Positions 1-6,663 of a stretch of DNA of 15,687 nucleotides are shown in pieces. Positions within the stretch are counted from its first letter, which is position 1, and each line of letters begins with the position of its first letter. The notes below the pieces were generated by a model. It was given only the letters and a program-made list of their open reading frames with translations. It ran no database searches and was not told where the DNA came from. Where the stretch lies: contig JAEZEZ010000123.1 in NCBI GenBank assembly GCA_023432855.1, forward strand, positions 1-15,687. The letters run 5' to 3'. This stretch comes from Pseudomonadota bacterium. GTDB taxonomy: Bacteria; Pseudomonadota; Alphaproteobacteria; Caulobacterales; Caulobacteraceae. A program made the position numbers and the translations under genes.

Positions 1-377
1 AGCGCCGGATAGGAGTCCTTCAGCGCCGGCAGCCGGGCCGGCAGCAGAAAGGGCGCCACGGTCGGGATCACTCCCAGCCGGAATCGGCCGGAGAGGGGGC
101 GGCCGGCGTTGCGGGCCGCCTCGACCAGATCCTCGGTGCGGGCCAGGACGTCCTCCGCCCGCTTGACCGCCTCGGCCCCTACGGCCGTCAGCTGGACATT
201 GCCGCGCGTGCGCTCGACCACCGGCGCCCCGAGGATCTTCTCCAGTTCCTGCACCCCGGCCGACAGGGCCGGCTGGCTGACGTGCGCGGCCTCCGCCGCC
301 CGGCTGAACGAGGCGTGCTCAGCCAGGAGCTTCAGGTACTGGAGCTGGCGAAGGGTGGGCAGCATGACGCTGGACAT
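1..377 (-). CDS. oxyR: LysR-family peroxide-sensing regulator, OxyR-like (3' part outside window)
   Basis: Only the first 125 codons are visible; the gene runs off the left edge. The N-terminus starts MSSVMLPTLRQLQYLKLLAE and continues into a LysR winged helix-turn-helix (residues about 7-66), with the recognition-helix pattern SFSRAAEAAHVSQPALSAGV. The linker helix follows, and the effector domain opens with GVIPTVAPFLLP (about 103-114), a stretch typical of OxyR. The two redox cysteines of OxyR would lie beyond the edge, so the sensing mechanism cannot be confirmed here. The start at 377 is supported by an AGGGAC ribosome-binding site about 8 nt upstream. katG lies 46 bp upstream on the same strand, so the two may share a transcript. 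OxyR proteins activate katG in many proteobacteria, which supports the name; another LysR regulator is possible but less likely. Confidence 0.88.
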   Translation of the reverse strand, partial: MSSVMLPTLRQLQYLKLLAEHASFSRAAEAAHVSQPALSAGVQELEKILGAPVVERTRGNVQLTAVGAEAVKRAEDVLARTEDLVEAARNAGRPLSGRFRLGVIPTVAPFLLPARLPALKDSYPA

Positions 378-423
378 AAGCGGTCCCTATGCCCAGCGCC
401 ATGCGTATCGATCAGCCTTGGCC

Positions 424-2670
424 TCAGCTGAAGCCGGCCGCCTTGTTGCGCTTGCGGGTCTTCGGCAGGTCGTAGCGGTCGTTCTCCATCACCTGGACCC
501 AGGCCGAGACGAAGTCGCGCACGAACTTATCGCCCGCGTCCGCCGAGGCGTAGACCTCCGCCAGCGCCCGCAGCTGCGAGTTGGAGCCGAACACCAGGTC
601 GGTGCGCGTCGCCGTCCAGCGCTTCTCCCCCGTCATCCGGTCGGACCCGACGAAGGTCTCGTCCGAGGTGTCGTCGACCTGTTTCCAGGCCGTGCGCATG
701 TCCAGCAGGTTGACGAAGAAGTCGTTGGTCAGCTGCCCCGGCCGGTCGGTGAAGACGCCGTCCTTGGACCCGTTCCAGTTGGCGCCGAGCACCCGCAAGC
801 CGCCGACCAGCACGGTCATCTGAGGCGCGGTCAGGCCCAGCAGCTGGGCCCGGTCGACCAGCAGCTCCTCGGTCGGGACGTTGAACTGGACCTGGAGGTA
901 GTTGCGGAAGCCGTCGGCGCGGGGCTCCAGGACCTTGAAGCTGTCCGCGTCAGTCTGCTCCTCGGTGGCGTCGGTGCGCCCAGGGGTGAAGGGGACCTCG
1001 ATGGTCTTGCCCGCCGCCTTCGCCGCCTGCTCGATGCCGACGGAGCCGCCCAGCACGATCAGGTCCGCGATCGAGACGTTCAGGCCGGACGCCGCCTTGA
1101 TGTCCGCATAGACCGAAAGCACCTGCTCCAGCTTGGCCGGTTCGTTGACCTCCCAGTCCTTCTGCGGGGCCAGGCGAATGCGCGCGCCGTTGGCGCCCCC
1201 GCGGTGGTCTGACCCACGCCAGGTCGCCGCCGAGGCCCAGGCGGTGCGGACCAGGTCGGCGACCGACAGGCCGGAGGCCGCGATGCGGTCCTTCAGCGCG
1301 CGGATGTCGGCGTCGGTCAGCGCCGAGCCGGTGTGGGGCGGGATCGGGTCCTGCCAGATCAGGTCCTCGGCCGGCACCTCGGGGCCGAGGTAGCGGATCT
1401 TCGGTCCCATGTCCCGGTGACAGAGCTTGAACCAGGCCCGCGCGAACTGGTCGGCGAAATAGGCCGGGTCGGCCCGGAACCGCTCCATGATCGGGCGATA
1501 GATGGGGTCGACCTTGAAGGCCATGTCGGCCGTGGTCATCATCGTCGGCACGCGCTTGCTCGGCGTATGGGCGGCGGGGGCCAGGGTCTCGGGCGGGTCG
1601 CCGACGGGATGCCACTGTTTGGCGCCCGCCGGGCTGCGGGTCAGCTCGTAGTCGTGATCCAGCAGCATGTCGAAATAGGACATGTCCCAGGTGATCGGTG
1701 TGGGGGTCCAGGCGCCCTCGATGCCCGAGGTGATGGTGTCGTCGCCCATGCCGCTGGCGTGGCCCGAGATCCAGCCCAGGCCCTGTTGCGCGATGTCGGC
1801 GCCCTCGGGGCTGATGCCGACCTTCTTGGCGTCGCCGGCGCCGTGCGCCTTGCCGAAGGTGTGGCCCCCGGCCGTCAGGGCGGCGGTCTCTTCGTCGTTC
1901 ATGCCCATGCGGGCGAAGGTCTCGCGGATGTCGCGGGCCGACTGTAGGGCGTCGGGGATGCCGCCGGGGCCCTCGGGGTTGACGTAGATGAGACCCATCT
2001 GGATGGCGGCCAGCGGGTTCTCGAGCGCCATCTCCTTGTCGGGCTGGATGCGCGTCTCGTTGCCTTCCTGCCCGACCCAGAATTCCTCGGTGCCCCAGTA
2101 CACGTCCTTCTCGGGCTCCCAGACGTCGGCGCGGCCGCCGCCGAAGCCGAAAACCGGAGCGCCCATGGATTCGAAGGCCACGTTGCCGGCCATGATCATC
2201 AGATCCGCCCAGCTCAGCCTGGCGCCGTACTTCTGCTTTATCGGCCACAGCAGCCGCCGCGCCTTGTCCAGGTTGGCGTTGTCGGGCCAGGAGTTCAGGG
2301 GCGCGAAACGCTGCTGGCCGGAGCCCGCGCCGCCGCGGCCGTCGCCGGTGCGGTAGGTGCCGGCGCTGTGCCACGCCATGCGGATGAAGAAGGGGCCATA
2401 ATGGCCGTAGTCCGCCGGCCACCAGGGCTGGCTGTCGGTCATCAGGGCGTGGAGGTCGCGCTTCACCGCCTGGTAGTCGAGCGACTTGAAGGCTTCCGCA
2501 TAGTCGAAGTCGTCGCCCATCGGGTCGCCGGTCTTGCCCTGCTGGTGCAGGATGTCGACGGAGAGCTGGTTGGGCCACCAGTCGCGGTTGGTGCGCCCCA
2601 GCAGCGATCGGAGCGCAGCCGGCTCCTTGCGTGAATTGGAAAGCGGCGAGCCATCGGTAATCTGGTCCAT
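424..2670 (-). CDS. katG: catalase-peroxidase KatG
   Basis: Bifunctional haem catalase-peroxidase (748 residues) that removes hydrogen peroxide. The distal triad is visible as Arg97, Trp100 and His101 (motif RMAWHSAGTYR). Tyr229 (LIYVNPEGP) and Met255 (ARMGMND) complete the Met-Tyr-Trp crosslink with Trp100 that gives catalase activity. The proximal ligand is His270 in TAGGHTFGKAHG, with Trp321 and Asp382 as its partners. The mobile arginine is Arg419 in LCHRDMGP. The C-terminal half is the usual haem-less duplicated domain, so the protein is full length. The start at 2670 is preceded by GAGGAAA at good spacing. Oddities: the N-terminus lacks the Cys-Pro-Phe motif common near the start of KatG proteins, and there is a short basic C-terminal extension after the usual DRYDL ending. 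An oxyR-like gene follows directly and an OxyR-like site lies upstream, implying peroxide induction. Confidence 0.98.
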   Translation of the reverse strand: MDQITDGSPLSNSRKEPAALRSLLGRTNRDWWPNQLSVDILHQQGKTGDPMGDDFDYAEAFKSLDYQAVKRDLHALMTDSQPWWPADYGHYGPFFIRMAWHSAGTYRTGDGRGGAGSGQQRFAPLNSWPDNANLDKARRLLWPIKQKYGARLSWADLMIMAGNVAFESMGAPVFGFGGGRADVWEPEKDVYWGTEEFWVGQEGNETRIQPDKEMALENPLAAIQMGLIYVNPEGPGGIPDALQSARDIRETFARMGMNDEETAALTAGGHTFGKAHGAGDAKKVGISPEGADIAQQGLGWISGHASGMGDDTITSGIEGAWTPTPITWDMSYFDMLLDHDYELTRSPAGAKQWHPVGDPPETLAPAAHTPSKRVPTMMTTADMAFKVDPIYRPIMERFRADPAYFADQFARAWFKLCHRDMGPKIRYLGPEVPAEDLIWQDPIPPHTGSALTDADIRALKDRIAASGLSVADLVRTAWASAATWRGSDHRGGANGARIRLAPQKDWEVNEPAKLEQVLSVYADIKAASGLNVSIADLIVLGGSVGIEQAAKAAGKTIEVPFTPGRTDATEEQTDADSFKVLEPRADGFRNYLQVQFNVPTEELLVDRAQLLGLTAPQMTVLVGGLRVLGANWNGSKDGVFTDRPGQLTNDFFVNLLDMRTAWKQVDDTSDETFVGSDRMTGEKRWTATRTDLVFGSNSQLRALAEVYASADAGDKFVRDFVSAWVQVMENDRYDLPKTRKRNKAAGFS

Positions 2671-2704
2671 GGTCGTTTCCTCTCTGCAGGGCCTGCCGAA
2701 AGGT

Positions 2705-2717
2705 AGAACCGCGTTCT
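2705..2717. repeat. 13-bp palindrome in the katG leader
   Basis: AGAAC and GTTCT arms are separated by CGC. The site lies about 35-47 bp upstream of the katG start codon, probably in or near its promoter or leader. It resembles a repressor half-site pair, but the spacing does not fit the GTTC-N7-GTTC SOS box known from Caulobacter, nor the N4 spacing of the Gram-positive LexA box. Function unknown. Confidence 0.35.
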
Positions 2718-2725
2718 CAAGACGT

Positions 2726-2765
2726 AAAATCGATTGATTTTCTATCTTGCATAGACCGGGCCTAT
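2726..2765 (-). promoter_or_regulatory. putative OxyR-binding region upstream of katG
   Basis: Positions 2751-2765 read ATAG-N7-CTAT, an exact fit to the half-element of the enterobacterial OxyR consensus (two ATAG-N7-CTAT units spaced by seven). A further CTAT lies at 2742-2745, five rather than seven bases away, so that TCTAT-N5-ATAGA also forms an inverted repeat. AAAATC-N4-GATTTT at 2726-2741 is another palindrome next to it. The site lies 56-95 bp upstream of katG and 86-125 bp upstream of the divergent hslU start. The placement suits OxyR activation of katG; the 5-bp spacing is a departure from the classical tetramer site. I could not place a confident -10/-35 for either gene. Confidence 0.5.
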
Positions 2766-2850
2766 GTTGCGCGGCGTCAGCCTCCCGCCGCGCCGGCTGA
2801 AACCCCCCACCGCCTACCGTTGCGGGGGAAAAGCTCCTATCTGGCGGGCC

Positions 2851-4152
2851 ATGACCGAATTCTCCCCCCGTGAAATCGTCTCCGAACTTGACCGCTTCAT
2901 CGTCGGCCAGGACGAGGCCAAGCGCGCGGTCGCCGTGGCCCTGCGCAACCGCTGGCGGCGCAAGCGCACGCCCGAGGACATCCGCGACGAGATCACGCCC
3001 AAGAACATCCTGATGATCGGGCCGACGGGGGTCGGCAAGACGGAGATCGCCCGCCGCCTGGCCAGGCTCGCCCAGGCGCCCTTCCTCAAGGTCGAAGCCA
3101 CCAAGTTCACCGAGGTCGGCTACGTCGGCCGCGACGTCGATCAGATCGTGCGCGACCTCGTGGAGGCGGCCATCGGCCAGGTTCGCGACAACCGCCGCGC
3201 CGGGGTCCGCGCCCGCGCCGAGGCCGCCGCCGAGGAGCGGCTGCTCGACGCCCTGGTCGGGCCCGGCGCGGGGCCGCCCACGCGCGAAAGTTTCCGCAAG
3301 CGCCTGCGCGCGGGCGAGCTCGACGACAAGGAGATCGAGATCGCCCTGGCCGACACCAGCTCGCCGCTAGGCGGCATGGAGATTCCCGGCCAGCCCGGGG
3401 TCGGCGTGCTGAATCTGTCGGAAATGCTGTCCAAGGCCATGGGCGGGCGGACCAAGACGGTGAAGCTGCCGGTGCGCGACGCGGTCGCGCCTCTGGTCGC
3501 CGAGGAAGGCGACAAGCTGCTGGACAGCGAGGCCCTGACCAAGGAGGCGCTGCTGCTCGCCGAGAACGAGGGCATCGTCTTCCTGGACGAGATCGACAAG
3601 GTGGCGGCGCGCCAGGACCGTTCCGGCGCCGATGTCAGCCGCGAGGGTGTGCAGCGCGACCTGCTGCCCCTGATCGAGGGCACGACGGTGTCGACCAAGT
3701 ACGGGCCGGTGAAGACCGACCACATCCTGTTCATCGCCTCGGGCGCCTTCCACGTGGCCAAGCCCTCGGACCTGCTGCCGGAACTGCAGGGCCGCCTGCC
3801 GATCCGGGTCGAACTGAAGGCGCTCAGCCGGGCGGACATGCGCCGCATTCTGGTCGAGCCGGAAGCCAACCTGATCCGGCAGCACCAGGCGCTGATGCAG
3901 ACCGAAGGCGTGACCCTGGTCTTCACCGAGGAGGCCATCGACGCCATGGCGGACGCGGCCGTGGAGGTGAACACGGCCGTCGAGAACATCGGCGCCCGCC
4001 GGCTGCAGACGGTGCTGGAGCGGGTCACCGAGGATCTCAGCTTCCGCGCCTCCGACCTCGGCGGCCAGACCGTCACCGTCGACGGCGCCTATGTCCGCGA
4101 ACGCATCGGCGACCTCGCGAAAAACGCCGACCTCAGCCGCTTCATTCTCTGA
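2851..4152 (+). CDS. hslU: HslU, ATPase subunit of the HslUV protease
   Basis: AAA+ unfoldase of 433 residues that feeds proteins into the HslV peptidase. Visible features in order: the N-terminal MTEFSPREIVSELDRFIVGQ block; Walker A GPTGVGKT (57-64); pore loop GYVG (90-93); a charged intermediate (I) domain (about 110-230); Walker B IVFLDEID (242-249); an arginine finger in ELQGR (Arg315); a sensor-2 GARR (381-384); and the conserved C-terminal tail DLSRFIL, which inserts into HslV. An in-frame ATG at 2764 would add 29 residues, but the added part is unlike HslU and would overlap the regulatory region, so the ATG at 2851 was chosen. The upstream Shine-Dalgarno is weak (GGCGGG). HslU is usually encoded next to hslV; here the upstream neighbour is the divergent katG, and hslV is not in the window. 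Confidence 0.97.
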   Translation: MTEFSPREIVSELDRFIVGQDEAKRAVAVALRNRWRRKRTPEDIRDEITPKNILMIGPTGVGKTEIARRLARLAQAPFLKVEATKFTEVGYVGRDVDQIVRDLVEAAIGQVRDNRRAGVRARAEAAAEERLLDALVGPGAGPPTRESFRKRLRAGELDDKEIEIALADTSSPLGGMEIPGQPGVGVLNLSEMLSKAMGGRTKTVKLPVRDAVAPLVAEEGDKLLDSEALTKEALLLAENEGIVFLDEIDKVAARQDRSGADVSREGVQRDLLPLIEGTTVSTKYGPVKTDHILFIASGAFHVAKPSDLLPELQGRLPIRVELKALSRADMRRILVEPEANLIRQHQALMQTEGVTLVFTEEAIDAMADAAVEVNTAVENIGARRLQTVLERVTEDLSFRASDLGGQTVTVDGAYVRERIGDLAKNADLSRFIL

Positions 4153-4159
4153 TTCATTG

Positions 4160-4293
4160 CCTCTCCTTCAGGAGAGGACGAGGAGCGCCCGCATCGCGGG
4201 CGTAACTCGGGTGAGGCGTGGGCGGTCTTCACCACGGCCTCACCCGCTCCGTCGCGCTGCGCGCGCCGCTCGCGTCCTCTCCCAGGGGAGAGG
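4160..4293. repeat. large imperfect inverted repeat (intergenic REP/BIME- or MITE-like element)
   Basis: The left arm (4160-4217) and right arm (4237-4293) are imperfect reverse complements. Each arm begins with its own small hairpin: CCTCTCC-TTCA-GGAGAGG on the left, CCTCTCCC-AGGGGAGAGG on the right. The inner ends, GGGTGAGGC (4209-4217) and GCCTCACCC (4237-4245), pair perfectly. A further hairpin CGCCCGC-ATC-GCGGGCG sits at 4186-4202. The element fills most of the gap between hslU and the next gene and encodes nothing evident. Elements of this style are scattered through alphaproteobacterial genomes. Transcribed, it would fold into a long branched stem that could end or stabilise the hslU message; there is no U-tract, so it is not a classical terminator. 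Confidence 0.75.
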
Positions 4294-4356
4294 AAAGCGC
4301 TGCCGCTTGCCGTCACCCCGCTCCCCGCGCCATACCTGCCGCGGAGGAGTGACCCC

Positions 4357-5205
4357 ATGAACGTCGAGCTCGCCGAGGAACGCGTCCTGTTCCATCCGGA
4401 CCGGTTCAACATGGACCATGCCGAAGGCCGCGCCTGGAGCCAGCGCATGGAGGCGTTCGGCACCTTGGCCAAGCTGTCCGGCTTCCTCAACAAGCCGCGG
4501 GACGAGGACTTCGAGCTGGTCTATCGCGAGCGGCGCTATCAGCCCTACTGGCGGATCGTGGCGTCGGGCCTCTACGCCTACGAGCGCCAGCGCGCCTACG
4601 ACGTCCCGGTCGCGCCCGAGGTGCGGTCGGTCAACATCGGCGGCCAGGACTATGCGGCGACCGATGGGCGCATCACACTCTCGGGGCTCGAGACCTGCCG
4701 CGAGGAAGTGCGCAGCGAGGCGCTCTACGACGGCGTCACCAAGCAGCTGGACTCCATGCTGCACGGCTATCTCAAGTACGACGCCGAGGTCGTGCCCCAG
4801 GACAAGGTGGCGGACTTCGCGCCCGAGGGCGTGATCGTGGTGCCGCCCCAGGCCAAGGCCTCCATCCTGCTGCGCGACGTGATCGCGGGCGTGATCAAGC
4901 GCATCGACGCCGACAAGGTGCTCGAGGAGCAGGTGCGGGTGGAGGCGATCGACCTTCACTACCGGCCGGTCTACGCCTTCCGCTACCGCTGGCAGGGCAA
5001 GGAGGCGGTGATCGAGTTCGACGCCCTGACCGGCGAGGCGCGGCCGGGCGGCGCCACCTTCGAGCAGTACCTCGGCAAGGTCATGGACCCGAAGTTCCTG
5101 CTCGATGTCGGCGTGGAGACCGCCAACATCTTCTTCCCGGGCGCCATGCTGGCCCGCATCGTAGTCGAGAAGGGCGTCGAGACCTTCGGGGGTTCGCGGA
5201 GCTAA
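4357..5205 (+). CDS. conserved-looking protein of unknown function (282 aa)
   Basis: I do not recognise this family. The start at 4357 has a strong GGAGGAG ribosome-binding site (4343-4349) with 7-nt spacing, and codon use matches the neighbouring core genes, so the gene is real. There is no signal peptide and no clear membrane helix. The sequence has an aromatic block YRERRYQPYWRIVASGLYAY (about 56-75), a central basic/hydrophobic part (about 156-195), then HYRPVYAFRYRWQGKEAVIE (201-220) followed by FDALTGEARPGG, which looks like a beta-hairpin module with a PepSY-like ending. The last 40 residues are hydrophobic (FLLDVGVETANIFFPGAMLA, 247-266) and may be an amphipathic or membrane-associated helix. 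There is a single cysteine (114). It stands alone on its strand between hslU and a convergent gene, so context gives no functional clue. Confidence 0.85.
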   Translation: MNVELAEERVLFHPDRFNMDHAEGRAWSQRMEAFGTLAKLSGFLNKPRDEDFELVYRERRYQPYWRIVASGLYAYERQRAYDVPVAPEVRSVNIGGQDYAATDGRITLSGLETCREEVRSEALYDGVTKQLDSMLHGYLKYDAEVVPQDKVADFAPEGVIVVPPQAKASILLRDVIAGVIKRIDADKVLEEQVRVEAIDLHYRPVYAFRYRWQGKEAVIEFDALTGEARPGGATFEQYLGKVMDPKFLLDVGVETANIFFPGAMLARIVVEKGVETFGGSRS

Positions 5206-5246
5206 GGCCGGATCGGCGGCGTCCGCTCTCAAGCCTCAGTGGCCGC

Positions 5247-5295
5247 TTGTCATCCGGACAGCCTGGCTCGGCGCCGGCGCTTGTCCGGGGCCCAG
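5247..5295. repeat. short inverted-repeat relic
   Basis: CCGGACA (5254-5260) and TGTCCGG (5282-5288) are inverted around a GC-rich core, with GTCATCC before the first arm and GGCCCAGC after the second. The wording (TGTCATCC...CCGGACAAGC-type arms) resembles short palindromic repeats dispersed through Caulobacterales intergenic regions. It lies in the 98-bp gap between two convergent genes, where it could serve as a shared bidirectional terminator hairpin. Confidence 0.45.
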
Positions 5296-5303
5296 CAGTG
5301 CTC

Positions 5304-5792
5304 TCAAATATCTAGCTCAAGTAGTGCCTGCGCATCCTCCGCAGACCAGACTGCGGAAGGAACAAGGTCGTAATTGAGCGCTACCGGCAAGCCGCGGCCT
5401 AGAACCAACGCTTGCCTACCTGCCAGTTCGATGGAGGGCTGGGGACCCACTGCCTCAAGTAGCCGCCCTCTGCTCGTATACAGCGCCATGGCATCCTCCC
5501 CATAGCGGGTCCGAATCTTCGGAAAACGTACAGTCGACATGCGCCCTTCGGCCGAGGCAATCGCAGTGGCCTCGTCAACCCGCAGATGCACCGGCGACCG
5601 GAGGAATTCCCGAACAAACTCGGCGACCTTGGATCGATCTCTTGAAGAATCCACCAGGAGTCTCTCAAGCCTGGTTCTTGGAATTATGTAGTTTCCGTTG
5701 CCGGGCGCTGCGGCTCCATCAGCGCAGGATGTAAGCCAAACGGCTCCGAACAACACTATCGAGCGGCGAGAATACGTCTGGCTTATCGTCAT
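5304..5792 (-). CDS. putative lipoprotein with SseB-like domain
   Basis: 162 residues from the ATG at 5792; a GTG at 5807 would add five residues. The N-terminus has a twin-arginine pair (YSRRSIVLFG, 7-16), a hydrophobic stretch and a lipobox LTSC with Cys23, so the product is predicted to be exported (possibly by Tat) and lipid-anchored. Residues about 42-70 (RLERLLVDSSRDRSKVAEFV, then REFLRSPVHL) and 102-159 (ALYTSRGRLLEAVG, then GLPVALNYDLVP and SAEDAQALLE) follow the order of the SseB N-terminal domain: opening LE..LL helix, F/YTS-RL strand-helix, LVLN-type strand, final S.E.I.AL helix. That assignment is from pattern memory only. The gene is much less GC-rich than its neighbours (5641-5700 is 45% GC) and uses codons such as ATA and TTG near its start, suggesting transfer from another source. 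Confidence 0.7.
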   Translation of the reverse strand: MTISQTYSRRSIVLFGAVWLTSCADGAAAPGNGNYIIPRTRLERLLVDSSRDRSKVAEFVREFLRSPVHLRVDEATAIASAEGRMSTVRFPKIRTRYGEDAMALYTSRGRLLEAVGPQPSIELAGRQALVLGRGLPVALNYDLVPSAVWSAEDAQALLELDI

Positions 5793-5886
5793 AGTTCTGG
5801 TCCGCACACCCGGATTGCATAGAGCTTATTCCGACGCCGCTCGCAGGAAATCTTTGTCCAGCCGGACCCGTTGAGGGCTATACGCC

Positions 5887-6582
5887 CTACCCGCCATCCG
5901 GTGCTGGTGTGAAGTAAAGGCCCTCGTCCGGCTCCTCCGCAGCGGGGGTCGCTTCCGGGGCCGCCTCTCCGGCCGTGTCCGGCGCGTCGGACGCGACGCC
6001 TTCGTCCGGCGCCACGTACCAGTCCTGCTCGGACTCGGCGCCGGTCTCGGGCGCGGCCTCTGCGGGCGGGTCGCCGGCCGGCAGTTCCTCGTCCTCCTCG
6101 ACCGGCCGCCGCTGCGTCGCCGGTCCTTCGACCACCTCGACCTTGAAGACGACGGTGCGCTTGTCGCCAAAGGTCATTTCTTCGGTCCGGATATGGGTGG
6201 GCGGAGCGCTGAAGAAGGCCGCGCCGTTCTCGTCGAAGTCGGGCGTGCGCTCCATGCATACGGCCACCTTGCCCAGAAGGGCGCGGGCGGTCAGCTCGGG
6301 CGGGGCGTCGGACTTGCGGCAGGCGAAGGTCGGCACGCCCGGGGGTTCGGCCCCCATGCGCCCGACGAAACATCGGTCGAAACCCGGCATGACCAGGGTG
6401 GTGTAGCCCTTGGGCTGGGTCTGGTCCTGCAGCAGCGAGTTGAACGGTTCGGCGTCGTGCGAGGCCGACAGCCCCAGGGTCAGCTTCTCGCAGAACTCCC
6501 AGTCTCTGGCCTGGGCCGCGGCCACGCCGGGAAGGGCCAGGGCCATGCCGCCGGCGATCAGAAGGGTGCGCAGTCGGGTCAT
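5887..6582 (-). CDS. secreted protein of unknown function with acidic Pro/Ala/Glu-rich tail
   Basis: 231 residues. A Sec signal peptide is clear: MTRLRTLLIAGG, a hydrophobic core, and a likely cleavage after AAAQA (residue 25). The mature folded part (about 26-152) has four cysteines (31, 71, 88, 109), which could form two disulfides in the periplasm. From about 152 the protein becomes a low-complexity acidic stretch rich in Glu, Asp, Pro and Ala, ending GLYFTPAPDGG. I do not recognise the family. The start at 6582 is preceded by AGGAA. A small AGGGC-N5-GCCCT hairpin (5874-5888) overlaps the stop codon. The neighbour upstream, rimO, is divergent, and the SseB-like gene follows on the same strand 94 bp downstream. 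Confidence 0.8.
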   Translation of the reverse strand: MTRLRTLLIAGGMALALPGVAAAQARDWEFCEKLTLGLSASHDAEPFNSLLQDQTQPKGYTTLVMPGFDRCFVGRMGAEPPGVPTFACRKSDAPPELTARALLGKVAVCMERTPDFDENGAAFFSAPPTHIRTEEMTFGDKRTVVFKVEVVEGPATQRRPVEEDEELPAGDPPAEAAPETGAESEQDWYVAPDEGVASDAPDTAGEAAPEATPAAEEPDEGLYFTPAPDGG

Positions 6583-6663
6583 CGGGCAATTCCTGTTCGC
6601 GCAGCACTAGGCCGCAGGACAGCGCGGTGACGCAAGGCCCCAAACCGTGTAGGGGACGCCGCC

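Noticed and set aside
109..1212. 367-codon open frame on the plus strand
   Set aside because: Antisense to oxyR and katG; Arg/Ala/Leu-rich translation is the usual shadow of a GC-rich gene.
2764..2850. Upstream ATG extending HslU by 29 residues
   Set aside because: The extension is unlike any HslU N-terminus and overlaps the OxyR-like site; the family start matches the ATG at 2851.
2766..2850. Heat-shock (sigma-32) promoter for hslU
   Set aside because: No pair of elements at the expected spacing could be found, although hslU is usually heat-inducible.
4153..4356. Small gene or antisense frames in the hslU downstream gap
   Set aside because: Open frames here are the product of the GC-rich inverted repeat and lack start signals or coding character.
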